Numbered from the stretch's first letter, positions 32,700-41,911 are shown. The stretch is 64,000 nucleotides of DNA from Ferrovibrio sp965278975 (GCF_965278975.1 NZ_OZ257126.1:1984001-2048000); one strand, 5' to 3'. Translations and numbers: made by a program. Notes: generated by a model from the sequence alone, not told the origin.

Positions 32700-33025
32700 C
32701 CGGCGACTCGTTGATTTGTTGCTATGCAGGCTTGCTAGGTCAATTTTGCGCCCGAGTCAAATGTTTGGTTCATCATTCGATACGATTCGGCGTTATAATT
32801 TCGCGAAGCTGGCCGACAGATGCGCCAAAGACTAGGTGTGGGCGGGGCGTTTTGTGCAGATTTATCCGATTATATCTATATATATCAATGTATTACAGAA
32901 TTCCGATTCTAAATCGGCAAAAGGTCGGGAGAAAAATCAGAAAATCATATTGCGATATGATGGTTCTTTATATAAAACATAATCTCACTAGGTGAGCATG
33001 TTTGTTCATAAATCACCGGAGGCCC
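32700..33025. promoter_or_regulatory. Divergent IclR / acyl-CoA dehydrogenase intergenic region
   Basis: This is an AT-rich region of 326 bp with no gene. It holds operator copy 3 (32943-32957), a weaker match ending TTCGATA (32768-32782, 10 of 15 positions on one strand) nearer the IclR gene, and CTCACTAGGTGAG at 32984-32996, a small 5+3+5 palindrome. TTGCGA (32951) with TAAAAC 17 bp later is a possible promoter overlapped by copy 3, which would fit repression. Confidence 0.6.
32943..32957. promoter_or_regulatory. Candidate IclR operator, copy 3
   Basis: Read on the minus strand this is TATCGCAATATGATT, matching the consensus of copies 1 and 2 (TATCRMAATWTGAT). Together with flanking bases it forms ATCATAT-TGCG-ATATGAT, a perfect 7-bp inverted repeat. 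It lies 69 bp before the start chosen for the acyl-CoA dehydrogenase. Confidence 0.65.
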
Positions 33026-34255
33026 ATGAGGCTCTGCCGGGACGACAAAAACCAGTTGGGAGTTGCGCGCATGACCGAGGGTTTGGGGTTGCCGTTGGGT
33101 AGTTGGCAGTTGCCGGATGAACTGGTGATGCTGCGCGATACGGTCCGCCGTTTCATGCGTGAGGAAGTCCGCCCGGTCGAAGACCGCCAGCCGCATGATT
33201 GCCATGCCTTGCCCCCCGCTGATCTCTCTGCATTGCAGGCTAAGGCGCAGGCTCTGGGCCTGTGGTGCCTGTCGTCGCCTTCGGAATATGGCGGTGGCGG
33301 TCTGGGGCTGCTGGCCCAGGTGCTGGTGGCCGAAGAGGCCGCGCGCTGCAAGATGGGCGCCTATGTGCCGGCTTGCGGTGCCTTCGGCATCGATCCGCCC
33401 AGCGTGATCTGGCTTGGCAATGAGCAGCAGATCGAGCGCTACGGTGTCGCTGGCATCAAGGCCGGCAAGAAAAGCTTCGTCGCCATCTCGGAAGCCTCGG
33501 GCGGTTCTGATCCGGCGCGTTCGATTTCCACCCGCGCCGTGCGCAAGGGTGACAATTATGTGCTGAACGGCACCAAGCTGTGGATCACCGCCGCCGACAA
33601 GGCGGAATGGGGCCTGGTTTTCGCCCGTACCGGCGAAGCCGGCGACCGTGGCGGCATCAGCTGCTTCATCGTCGATCGTCATGTGCCGGGTATCTCGGTG
33701 AAGCCGATCCCGGTGATCCGTTCCTACGAGCCTTTTGAAGTGCATTTCAACGACGTCGAGATTCCGGCCGAGAACCGCCTCGGTGCGGAAGGTGAGGGCT
33801 TCGCCGTGTGCCAGAAATGGCTGGTGCATGCCCGTGTACCCTATGCCGCCGGCGTTATCGGCGTGGCGCAGGAAGCGCTGGAAATGGCCATCGCCTGGGT
33901 CAAGCAGCGCTCCACCTTCCGCACCAAGCTGGCCGACCGCCAGTCGATACAGTGGATGATCGCCGATTCCGAAATGGAATTGCGCGCCGCCCGCCTGCTG
34001 GTCTACCAGGCTGCCTGGCAGGCCGATCTCGGCCATGACATCAAGCTGGAAGCCTCGATTGCCAAGGTAACGGCGACCGAAACCGCCTGGCGCGTAGTGG
34101 ACCGCTGCGTGCAGATGTTCGGCGCCCTTGGCATCGCCAAGGAAATGCCGCTGGAACGCTGGTATCGCGAATTGCGTATCAAGCGCATCGGCGAGGGGCC
34201 GTCGGAAGTGCAGCGCATGGTGGTGGCGCGCGCGCTGCTGTCCGGCGCGGCCTGA
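33026..34255 (+). CDS. Acyl-CoA dehydrogenase family protein
   Basis: This FAD enzyme introduces a 2,3-double bond into an acyl-CoA. From ATG 33026, which follows GGAGG, it has 409 residues; ATG 33071 and TTG 33002 are alternatives. The helical N-terminal, beta-barrel (LNGTKLWITAADKAEWG) and C-terminal helical domains are complete. The catalytic base is probably the Glu of RIGEGPSEVQR near the C-terminus, the usual position. It opens the third block of ten genes. Confidence 0.9.
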   Translation: MRLCRDDKNQLGVARMTEGLGLPLGSWQLPDELVMLRDTVRRFMREEVRPVEDRQPHDCHALPPADLSALQAKAQALGLWCLSSPSEYGGGGLGLLAQVLVAEEAARCKMGAYVPACGAFGIDPPSVIWLGNEQQIERYGVAGIKAGKKSFVAISEASGGSDPARSISTRAVRKGDNYVLNGTKLWITAADKAEWGLVFARTGEAGDRGGISCFIVDRHVPGISVKPIPVIRSYEPFEVHFNDVEIPAENRLGAEGEGFAVCQKWLVHARVPYAAGVIGVAQEALEMAIAWVKQRSTFRTKLADRQSIQWMIADSEMELRAARLLVYQAAWQADLGHDIKLEASIAKVTATETAWRVVDRCVQMFGALGIAKEMPLERWYRELRIKRIGEGPSEVQRMVVARALLSGAA

Positions 34256-34268
34256 GGAGGACTGGCAC

Positions 34269-35042
34269 ATGTCGATTGATTTCGCAGTCGAGGACGGTGT
34301 CGCCACCATCACCATCAACCGCCCGGAACGGCGCAATGCACTGGATGCCGAGCATTACGATGGCCTGTCGCGCTGCTGGACACAGGTGCGTGACGATCCG
34401 GCGATCAATGTGGCCGTTATCACCGGTGCCGGTGACAAGGCCTTCTGCGCCGGCGCCGATATCAAATCCTGGGTTGGCCGCGAGGCCGAACTGGCGGAAT
34501 TGTGGCTGACCCAGAAGGGCCAGTTGCTGAACCGTGGCCTGGAAATCTGGAAGCCGGTGATCGCGGCGGTGAATGGCGTCTGCGTCGGCGGTGGTATGAC
34601 CCTGCTGCTCGCCACCGATATCCGAGTCGCTTCCGAGAATGCCATCTTCAGCCTGGCAGAAGTGAAGCGCGGCATCATCGCAGCCAATGGCGGCACGCAG
34701 CGCATCATGCAGCAATTGCCCTATGCCATTGCCATGGAAATGCTGCTTACCGGCGATAGCATCGATGCCCAGACCGCGCTGCGCTGGGGCCTGATCAACA
34801 AGGTGGTGACGCTGGCCGAATTGCCGGATGTGGCCAAGGAATATGCCGACCGCATCGCCGCCAATGCACCGCTGGCATTGCAGGCGGCGAAGGAACTGGC
34901 GATCCGCTCGCGCCATATGGATATCGCCACCGGCTTGCGCATGGAGCAGTTGACCAACCGCATCCTGCATCATTCGGAAGACACCAAGATCGCCAAGGCT
35001 GCCTTCGCCGAGAAGCGCAAGCCGAAATTCACGGGGCGCTGA
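34269..35042 (+). CDS. Enoyl-CoA hydratase/isomerase family protein
   Basis: This 257-residue crotonase has the oxyanion-hole motifs FCAGADIKSW (about 59-68) and NGVCVGGGMT. Of the two catalytic glutamates of true hydratases, the second is present (E131, SLAEVKRG) but the first is T111. One-Glu members include isomerases and specialised hydratases, so water addition is likely but not certain. It starts 13 bp after the acyl-CoA dehydrogenase stop. Confidence 0.87.
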   Translation: MSIDFAVEDGVATITINRPERRNALDAEHYDGLSRCWTQVRDDPAINVAVITGAGDKAFCAGADIKSWVGREAELAELWLTQKGQLLNRGLEIWKPVIAAVNGVCVGGGMTLLLATDIRVASENAIFSLAEVKRGIIAANGGTQRIMQQLPYAIAMEMLLTGDSIDAQTALRWGLINKVVTLAELPDVAKEYADRIAANAPLALQAAKELAIRSRHMDIATGLRMEQLTNRILHHSEDTKIAKAAFAEKRKPKFTGR

Positions 35043-35046
35043 CACC

Positions 35047-36261
35047 ATGAGCGCGGTGCCCGCTGAAACGCAAGATGACCTGCCGCTTTCTGGTATCCGC
35101 GTACTGGACCTGACGCAGATCTATAACGGTCCCTATGCCACTTTCCTGATGGCGATGGCCGGCGCGGAAGTGATCAAGGTGGAGCCGCCGGGCGGTGAAT
35201 TCCTGCGCCGCCGCGACGCCCGCAGTGGTGCCGGCGTGCCGTTCGCGATGCTCAACGCCAACAAGAAGTCGATCTCGCTGAATCTGAAAACACCGCGCGG
35301 CCGCGAATTGTTTCTTGATCTGGTGCGCGGCGCTGATGTGGTGGTGGAGAATTACGCGCCGGGCGTGATGGCCCGTCTCGGCCTCGGCTATGATGTGCTG
35401 CGGCAGCAGAATCCGAAGCTGGTTTTCGCCAGCGGCAGCGGCTATGGCGTTTCCGGCCCCTATCGCGACTACCCGGCCATGGACCTGACGGTGCAGGGTA
35501 TGTCCGGCGTAATGAGCACCACTGGCTTCCCGGAAAACCCGCCGGTGCGTTCCGGCGCGGCGCTCTGCGATTTCCTCGGCGGCGTGCATCTCTATGGCGC
35601 CATGGTGACGGCTTTGCTGCGCCGCGAACGCAGCGGGCGCGGTGTGCAGATCGATGTGGCGATGCTGGAGACCGTGTACCCGACGCTGGCTTCCAGCATC
35701 GGCATGACCTATGGCGAGCGCGACGACATTCCGCTCCGCACCGGCAACCGTCATGGTGGCCTGTCGCTTTGCCCTTACAATGTCTATCCCACTGCCGACA
35801 GCTACATCGCCATCATCTGCAACAGCGACAAACATTGGCATGCCCTGCTGGATGCCATGGAGCGCCCGGAACTGAAGCAGGCCGAGCAATATGCCAGTAT
35901 GCGCCAGCGCGTAGAGCATATGGATGAGGTGGATGCTCTTGTATCGGCCTGGACCTCCGGCTTCCAGCGCGATGCGCTGTTCGAGCGGCTGGTGAAGTTC
36001 CGCGTGCCGTCCTCGCCGGTGCGCGACCTGCATGAAGTGATCGCCGATCCGCATATGCATGCGCGCGGCATGCTGCTGGAAATCGATCATCCGACCTATG
36101 GGCCGATCACCGTCAATCGCAGCCCGCTGAACTATCTCGGCATCAATCAGCCGGAATATCGCCCCAGCCCGGCTTATGCCGAGGACAACGCCGCGATCTA
36201 TGGCCAGCTCGGCATCGATGCCGCCGGCCTGAGCGCATTGCAAGCGGAGAGTGTGATCTGA
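35047..36261 (+). CDS. CaiB/BaiF family (class III) CoA-transferase
   Basis: This 404-residue enzyme moves CoA from a donor thioester to a free acid. The nucleophilic aspartate is D146 (AMDLTVQGMSG), as in formyl-CoA transferase. VLDLTQIYNGPYATFLMA at the start and VENYAPGVMARLGLG are family hallmarks. It would activate the acid made by the island's dehydrogenase. Its stop overlaps the next ATG (TGATG). Confidence 0.92.
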   Translation: MSAVPAETQDDLPLSGIRVLDLTQIYNGPYATFLMAMAGAEVIKVEPPGGEFLRRRDARSGAGVPFAMLNANKKSISLNLKTPRGRELFLDLVRGADVVVENYAPGVMARLGLGYDVLRQQNPKLVFASGSGYGVSGPYRDYPAMDLTVQGMSGVMSTTGFPENPPVRSGAALCDFLGGVHLYGAMVTALLRRERSGRGVQIDVAMLETVYPTLASSIGMTYGERDDIPLRTGNRHGGLSLCPYNVYPTADSYIAIICNSDKHWHALLDAMERPELKQAEQYASMRQRVEHMDEVDALVSAWTSGFQRDALFERLVKFRVPSSPVRDLHEVIADPHMHARGMLLEIDHPTYGPITVNRSPLNYLGINQPEYRPSPAYAEDNAAIYGQLGIDAAGLSALQAESVI

Positions 36262-37391
36262 TGCCGGGCCAGAGCGTTATCGCCGGCATCGGCAACACCG
36301 CCTATGGCAAGCATCCGGGCCGGGACCGTGTGTCGCTGATCGTCGAGGCCTGCGCCAATGCCCTGGCCGATGCCGGTATCGAAAAAGACCTGGTGGATGG
36401 CGTGCTGGTCAAGATGGCCAATGCCGAGCCGTCTTTCCTCTACGGCCAGAAGGTTTCCGAGGCCCTGGGTCTGCGGCCCAATATCGGCGCCTCGCTGGAC
36501 CAGGGTGGTGCTGCCAATATTGGCCTGATCAGCTATGCCACCATGGCCATCAAGGCCGGGCTGATGCAAGTGGCGATCATCTGCTATGGCGACACGCCGC
36601 GTACCGGCAGCCGCAGCGTATACCAGCGCCCGCGCGGCGATGATGCGGTCTATGGCTGGTATTCCACCGCCGCCGGCTACGCCATGGTGCATCAGCGCTA
36701 CCGCCAGGAATACAAGATTCCGGATGAGCATTTCGGCGCCGTCGCGGTTGCCTGCCGCGCCCATGGTGCGCGCAATCCGCAGGCGCATCTGCGCCAGGCG
36801 ATCACGCTGGATGATTACATGGCCTCGCCCTTCGTGGTCGAGCCGTTGCGCCGCGATGATTGTTGCCTGCTTTCCGATGGCGCCGCTGCCGTCATCGTCA
36901 TGTCGAAGCAGCGGGCGAAGTCGCTCGGCATCGACAAGGCGGTGCCGATCCTCGGTTTCGGCCAGGGTCAGGAATCGTGGGATGTGCATCTGCGCCCCTC
37001 GCTCACCTCCACCCAGGCTTCGGTTTCCGCCGAGAAGGCGTTCCGCATGGCCGGTATCGCGCGCAAGGATATCAGCGTGGCGCAGCTCTATGATTGCTTC
37101 ACCGTCACACCGCTGCTGACCCTTGAGGATTACGGCTTCTTCGCCCCAGGCCAGGCAGCGGCCTTCGCCGGTGCCGGTGGTCTGGCGCTGGATGGCGGCC
37201 TGCCGTTCAACACCAGCGGCGGCCTGCTCTCGGAAACCGGCACGCCGGGCCTACAATTGGTGATCGAGGGCGTGCGCCAGATGCGCGGCGATGCGGTGTC
37301 GCAGGTTGCCGGTGCGCGTCATTGCCTGGTCAGCAACCAGGGCGGCACGATGCATACCCACGCCACCTTGATCCTGGGAGCGGCGGCATGA
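36261..37391 (+). CDS. Thiolase-like protein without catalytic cysteine, DUF35-associated
   Basis: The 376 residues have the SCP2-thiolase fold. The N-terminal nucleophile cysteine of thiolases is missing: the segment reads GASLDQGGAAN. In place of the HEAFA box there is QLYDCFT with Y277, and the GHP histidine box reads LLSETGTPG. It is therefore not a normal thiolase. Y277 matches the first catalytic Tyr of Ltp2-type aldolases; the second Tyr position (327) is Gly. The next gene, overlapping by four bases, is its DUF35 partner. Confidence 0.82.
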   Translation: MPGQSVIAGIGNTAYGKHPGRDRVSLIVEACANALADAGIEKDLVDGVLVKMANAEPSFLYGQKVSEALGLRPNIGASLDQGGAANIGLISYATMAIKAGLMQVAIICYGDTPRTGSRSVYQRPRGDDAVYGWYSTAAGYAMVHQRYRQEYKIPDEHFGAVAVACRAHGARNPQAHLRQAITLDDYMASPFVVEPLRRDDCCLLSDGAAAVIVMSKQRAKSLGIDKAVPILGFGQGQESWDVHLRPSLTSTQASVSAEKAFRMAGIARKDISVAQLYDCFTVTPLLTLEDYGFFAPGQAAAFAGAGGLALDGGLPFNTSGGLLSETGTPGLQLVIEGVRQMRGDAVSQVAGARHCLVSNQGGTMHTHATLILGAAA

Positions 37392-37786
37392 GCTTTCCAC
37401 AGCCTGATATCACGCCGCTGAGCCTACCTTTCTGGGATGGACTGAAGCAGGGCAAGCTGCTGTTCCAGCAATGCCGCGCCTGTGGCAACCGCTGGCTGCC
37501 GGCGCGCGATGCCTGCCCCAATTGCCTCAAGCGCGAGGTGGAATGGGTGGAATCCGCAGGGCGCGGCAAAGTGGTGAGCTGGGTCGTCTACCATGTCTCC
37601 TACAACGACGCCTTCAAGGACCGCGTGCCTTACGACGTGACGCTGGTGGAGCTGGATGAAGGCCCCCGGCTGCTCAGCAATATCGTCAATGGTGATGCGG
37701 GCAGGAAACTGAGCCTGCATGCGCCGGTGTCGCTGCAGATCGAGCGCGAGGGCGATCTCGCCCTGGCGCGCTTCAAGCTAGTTTAG
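37388..37786 (+). CDS. DUF35 zinc-ribbon/OB-fold protein, partner of the thiolase-like protein
   Basis: This 132-residue protein has a rubredoxin-like zinc ribbon, CRACGNRWLPARDACPNC (about 33-50), followed by an OB-fold. Such proteins bind acyl-CoA and form obligatory complexes with thiolase-like aldolases. ATG 37388 overlaps the preceding stop (ATGA), ensuring equal amounts of both partners. Confidence 0.88.
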   Translation: MSFPQPDITPLSLPFWDGLKQGKLLFQQCRACGNRWLPARDACPNCLKREVEWVESAGRGKVVSWVVYHVSYNDAFKDRVPYDVTLVELDEGPRLLSNIVNGDAGRKLSLHAPVSLQIEREGDLALARFKLV

Positions 37787-37806
37787 ATTTTATTGGTCGA
37801 GAGGCA

Positions 37807-38733
37807 ATGATGTCGAAAGTGCTGCCCGAATTCATGGTTCACAATGGCAAGTTGACACCTTATGGCGAGGTCGTGACCCATGTCATGTCGCCGGCGGTGA
37901 AATACGGCCTGTCGGTATTCGAAGGCCTGCGCGGCTACTGGAATGCCGAAGAGAAGCAGATGTATGTGTTCCGGCTGCAGGAGCATACCGAGCGCCTGTT
38001 CCAGTCGATGAAGCTGCTGCGCTTCGATGCGCCCTTCTCGGCGGATGAGATCAATGACAAGACGCTGGAATTGCTGCGCGCCAACAAGGCGGAAGAAGCG
38101 GTGCATATCCGCACCATCGCCTATCTCGATGGCATGGGCGAGCAGGATGTGCGCGGCCCGGTGAGCTATTCCATTTCGGCGCTGGAAAAGGCGCGCAACA
38201 AGAATGTGTCGAAGGGCATCCGTTGCCAGGTCAGCGCCTGGCTGCGGCTGTCCGATCTGGCGATGCCGCCGCGCATCAAATGCGGCGGCAATTATGTGAA
38301 CAGCCGCCTGGCGCGTTTCCAGGCCAAGCAGGATGGCTATGATGAAGCCATCCTGATGAACCAGAACGGCCATGTCGCCGAAGGCCCCGGCTCCTGCATC
38401 TTCATGGTACGGCATAACAAGCTGGTGACGCCGGACCTGACCAGCGGCATCCTGGAAAGCATCACGCGCGACAGCGTGATGGAACTGGCACGCGACCTCG
38501 GTATTCCGGTGGTCGAGCGCACCATGGATAAGACCGAACTCTACGCGGCGCAGGAATTGTTCCTGGTCGGCTCGGCGGCGGAAGTCGTGCCGGTGGTCAA
38601 TGTCGATGGCATCCAGGTCGGCAGCGGCAATCCCGGCCCGGTCACCACGCAATTGCAGCAGGCTTATTTCAACGCCACCACCGGCGCCATCGCCTCTAAG
38701 CGCCATTGGCTCACCCCGGTGTATCAGCGCTGA
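37807..38733 (+). CDS. Class IV aminotransferase (branched-chain aminotransferase-like)
   Basis: This 308-residue PLP enzyme has K158 in RIKCGGNYVNS as the PLP lysine and AEGPGSCIFMV near the phosphate site, where biosynthetic enzymes read EGSGENIF. It resembles IlvE but is embedded in a catabolic operon, so it may transaminate a non-standard amino acid, as class IV also includes D- and omega-amino acid transaminases. Two adjacent ATGs (37807, 37810) could serve as the start. Confidence 0.87.
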   Translation: MMSKVLPEFMVHNGKLTPYGEVVTHVMSPAVKYGLSVFEGLRGYWNAEEKQMYVFRLQEHTERLFQSMKLLRFDAPFSADEINDKTLELLRANKAEEAVHIRTIAYLDGMGEQDVRGPVSYSISALEKARNKNVSKGIRCQVSAWLRLSDLAMPPRIKCGGNYVNSRLARFQAKQDGYDEAILMNQNGHVAEGPGSCIFMVRHNKLVTPDLTSGILESITRDSVMELARDLGIPVVERTMDKTELYAAQELFLVGSAAEVVPVVNVDGIQVGSGNPGPVTTQLQQAYFNATTGAIASKRHWLTPVYQR

Positions 38734-38735
38734 GC

Positions 38736-39812
38736 ATGCAGAATCTGGCAACCCGGCTCGATGGCCTGAAGGCGGCGCAAACCGCGCCAGCGGCCATCCT
38801 GCAAGCCCTGGCCGCGGATATTCTGGCGGCCAGCGGCCTCGCTGCCGCCGATGCAGAAACCGCCGCCGCCATTCTGGTGCAGGCGCAGCTTCAGGGCATC
38901 GATTCCCATGGTTTGGCACATCTGCCGGTTTATGTGCGGCGGCTCTGTGAGGGTTCGATCAAGCCCGATGCGGTGATGACGCTGAGCCATGCCGGTCCGG
39001 CGGCAAGCGTGCTGGATGCCGGCAACGGCTTCGGCGTGCTGGCGGCCTACAAGGCGATAGTGGAGGCGGTGCGGCTGGCATCTGGCCAGGGCATCGGTTC
39101 CTGCGCGGTGCGCAACAGCAGCCATTTCGGTGCCGCCAACTACTTTGCCGAAATGGCGGCGAAGCAGGGCATGATCGGTATCGTGCTGTCCAATGCGGCG
39201 CCCACGATGGCGCCCTGGGGTGGCCGTGAAGCCATCCTCGGCACCAATCCGCTGGCTTTCGCGTTTCCGCGCGATGGCCAGCCGCCCATCGTCATCGACA
39301 TGGCGACCAGCGTGGTGGCGCGTGGCCGCATCCGCAAGGCAGCGCAGGCCAAAGCAGCAATACCGGCCGACTGGGCATTGGATGCCGATGGCCTGCCGAC
39401 CACCGATGCCGAAGTGGCTTTGCACGGCACGATCCAGCCGATGGGCGGGGCCAAGGGCTATGCGTTGGCGCTGGCGATTGAACTGCTCTGCGCCGGCCTC
39501 GCCGGTGGACGGCCCGGTTTCCTGGTGCGTAATCCGCATGATCCGGGGCCGGAGCCGAGCGGCACAAGCCATTGCTTTATTGCTATCGATGCCGGGCATT
39601 TCAGCGGCCGCGCCGCTGCCTTGCAGGCCGTGGAGGCGGTGGCCGGCCGTATTCAGCAGAGCAAACCGGCCGCCAACGCGGCGCCGCGCCTGCCGGGGCA
39701 GCGCGCCGCAGCCATATATGCCGAACGCAGCCGCCATGGCATACCTGTTTCGCCGGCATTGCTGGACAGCCTGAAGGCTGCCGCCGGCATGGTTATGAAG
39801 GCAAGCACATGA
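38736..39812 (+). CDS. Ldh2-family (malate/L-lactate-type) NAD(P)-dependent dehydrogenase
   Basis: The 358 residues have the unusual non-Rossmann fold of the Ldh2/YlbC family: QGIDSHGLAHLPVYVRRL (about 60-77), a histidine in CAVRNSSHFGAANYFAEMA and TNPLAFAFP. Members act on malate, lactate, ureidoglycolate or cyclic imines such as piperideine-2-carboxylate. In this island reduction of a cyclic imine or of a 2-keto acid would fit. It starts 2 bp after the aminotransferase stop. Confidence 0.88.
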   Translation: MQNLATRLDGLKAAQTAPAAILQALAADILAASGLAAADAETAAAILVQAQLQGIDSHGLAHLPVYVRRLCEGSIKPDAVMTLSHAGPAASVLDAGNGFGVLAAYKAIVEAVRLASGQGIGSCAVRNSSHFGAANYFAEMAAKQGMIGIVLSNAAPTMAPWGGREAILGTNPLAFAFPRDGQPPIVIDMATSVVARGRIRKAAQAKAAIPADWALDADGLPTTDAEVALHGTIQPMGGAKGYALALAIELLCAGLAGGRPGFLVRNPHDPGPEPSGTSHCFIAIDAGHFSGRAAALQAVEAVAGRIQQSKPAANAAPRLPGQRAAAIYAERSRHGIPVSPALLDSLKAAAGMVMKAST

Positions 39813-41911
39813 CGTATCAGATCGCCGTAGACGTTGGCGGCACTTTCACCGATGGCGTGATGCTGGAAGCAGCCACCGATACGATCTGGGTGGCCAAGGC
39901 GCTCACCACGCCGGCCGATCCGGGCAAGGGCATCGCCCGCGTGATCGAGATGCTGCTGGAGCAGCTTCCGGCCTCGGTGGCCGAGGGGCGCAAGGCGGTG
40001 CATCGCGTGGTGCATGGCACCACGCTGATCACCAACACGCTGCTGGAGCGCAAGGGCGTCAAGACCGCGTTGGTGGTGACCGCCGGCACCGAGGATGTGC
40101 TCGATATCCGGCGCGAGACGCGCTACGACACCTACGATCTGGAAATCAGCTTTCCGGCTCCGCTGGTGGAGCGCGGCCAGCGTTTCCCGCTCGCCGAACG
40201 CATCGGCCCGGCCGGTGAAGTCTGGCGCGAGATCGATCCGGCCGACCTGACGCAACTGGCCGACAGGCTGGCGCAGGAGGATGTGGCGGCGGTAGCGATC
40301 TGCTTCCTGCAATCCTGCGTCGATGGCCGGCATGAGCGCCAGGTGCGCGATGTGCTGCGCCAGGCAATGCCGCAGCGCAGCTATTCGATCTCCTCCGAAG
40401 TGGCGGCGGAGATCGGCGAATATGAGCGCATGTCGACGGTCGCGGCCAATGCTTATGTGCAGCCGATTGTCGAGCATTACATGAACGCGCTGGGCCAGCG
40501 CCTGAACACGCTCGGCCTTGATGCGCGGCTCGATATCATGGTGTCGAATGGCGGCTTCACCGAGGCCGAAATGGCCGGCCGCTTCCCGATCCGGCTGCTG
40601 GAATCCGGCCCGGCCGGCGGTGTGCTCAGCGCCATCAATTGCGCCGCTCTGCATCAGGTGAAGAATATCCTGGCCTTTGATATGGGCGGCACCACGGCGA
40701 AATCCTGCGTTGCCGTGGATGGTGTGCCGGCCATCACCCATACCTTTGAATTCGCCCGGGTGCGCCGCTTCCGCAAAGGCAGCGGCCTGCCGGCGGTCAG
40801 CCCCAGTATCGACCTGATCGAGATCGGCGCTGGCGGCGGCAGTATCGCGCGGGTCAGCAGCATGGGCCTGTTGCAGGTCGGGCCGGAAAGCGCCAGTGCC
40901 GAGCCCGGCCCGGCCTGCTACGACCTCGGCGGCACTGATGCGACGGTGACCGATTCCGACCTTTTCCTCGGTCATCTCGATGCCGGGAATTTCCTCGGTG
41001 GCCGCATGCGCCTTAGCCTTGCCAAGGCCGAGCAGGCGCTGGCTGAACTTGGGCAACGGCTGGGTGGCATGAGCGCCGAAACCGTCGCCTGGGGTATCCA
41101 TGATATCGTGAACGAAAACATGGCCGCCGCGGCACGCACCCATATTGCCGAACGCGGCCATGATGCGCGGCATTTCACGCTGGTCACCACCGGCGGCGCC
41201 GGCCCGGTGCATGCGGTCGATGTGGCGCGCCGTCTGCGTATTGCCCGCGTGCTCTGTCCGGTGGCATCGGGGGTCGGTTCCTGCCTCGGTTTCCTGGCGG
41301 CGCCGGCCCGTGCCGATCAATCCTGGTCGAAGCTGGAACTGGTCGATCTGATCGACTGGCAGGATCTGCGCGACCGGCTGGAAGAGGCGCGTGGCATCCT
41401 GGCCGGCGATCTCGCCCATGTCGGCATCGCCGCAGCGGATATCCAATGGCGGCTCTGCGCCGAGATGCGCTATCAGGGCCAGGGCGCCAAGGTGGAAGTT
41501 GATCTTGGCGCTACCAGCTTTGCGGCGCTCAATCAGGCTTTGCTGCAGGATTTGTTCCTCAAGGAATATATCCGGCTGTTCAAACGCCCGGTGCCGGGCG
41601 GGCGGCCTGAAGTGGTGACCTGGCGCGTGGTGGCGCAATCGCAGCAGCGCCATCGCCGCTATGCCTTTCCGGCCATTGCCGGGCGGCCGGCCGAAGCGCG
41701 CGCGACGGCGACGCGACGGCTTTACCTGCCGGCGGAGAAGGCTTTCGCCGATGTGCCGGTTTATGATCGCCATCAATTGCCGCCGGGCAGCAGGCTGACC
41801 GCGCCGCTGGTGGTGGTGGAGCCGGAATCGACCCTGGTGGTGGCCTATCCGGCGAAAGTGACGGTGCTGGATGATGGCACGCTGGAAGTGGTGTTGCAGG
41901 GAGACGCGTGA
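39809..41911 (+). CDS. hyuA: Hydantoinase/oxoprolinase family ATP-dependent subunit A
   Basis: This 700-residue ASKHA-fold protein has phosphate-binding motifs VDVGGTFTD (8-16) and FDMGGTTAK (about 290-298). With subunit B it uses ATP to open a cyclic amide, as in N-methylhydantoinase, 5-oxoprolinase and caprolactamase. ATG 39809 overlaps the stop of the preceding gene. The cyclic substrate cannot be read from sequence. Confidence 0.92.
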   Translation: MTYQIAVDVGGTFTDGVMLEAATDTIWVAKALTTPADPGKGIARVIEMLLEQLPASVAEGRKAVHRVVHGTTLITNTLLERKGVKTALVVTAGTEDVLDIRRETRYDTYDLEISFPAPLVERGQRFPLAERIGPAGEVWREIDPADLTQLADRLAQEDVAAVAICFLQSCVDGRHERQVRDVLRQAMPQRSYSISSEVAAEIGEYERMSTVAANAYVQPIVEHYMNALGQRLNTLGLDARLDIMVSNGGFTEAEMAGRFPIRLLESGPAGGVLSAINCAALHQVKNILAFDMGGTTAKSCVAVDGVPAITHTFEFARVRRFRKGSGLPAVSPSIDLIEIGAGGGSIARVSSMGLLQVGPESASAEPGPACYDLGGTDATVTDSDLFLGHLDAGNFLGGRMRLSLAKAEQALAELGQRLGGMSAETVAWGIHDIVNENMAAAARTHIAERGHDARHFTLVTTGGAGPVHAVDVARRLRIARVLCPVASGVGSCLGFLAAPARADQSWSKLELVDLIDWQDLRDRLEEARGILAGDLAHVGIAAADIQWRLCAEMRYQGQGAKVEVDLGATSFAALNQALLQDLFLKEYIRLFKRPVPGGRPEVVTWRVVAQSQQRHRRYAFPAIAGRPAEARATATRRLYLPAEKAFADVPVYDRHQLPPGSRLTAPLVVVEPESTLVVAYPAKVTVLDDGTLEVVLQGDA

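Noticed and set aside
32984..32996. CTCACTAGGTGAG as a terminator or operator
   Set aside because: The 5-bp arms are short and no T-run follows; it may be chance in an AT-rich region and is only mentioned.
36261..37391. Acetyl-CoA acetyltransferase (also for 59914 and 62345)
   Set aside because: All three proteins lack the nucleophile cysteine and have Tyr in the HEAFA box; thiolase activity is not supported.
37807..38733. Biosynthetic ilvE
   Set aside because: The fold and PLP lysine fit, but the gene is inside a catabolic operon and the phosphate-site motif differs, so the symbol was withheld.
39653..41776. A 707-codon minus-strand frame opposite hyuA
   Set aside because: It is a shadow of the real gene with His/Arg/Ala-rich composition and no motifs.
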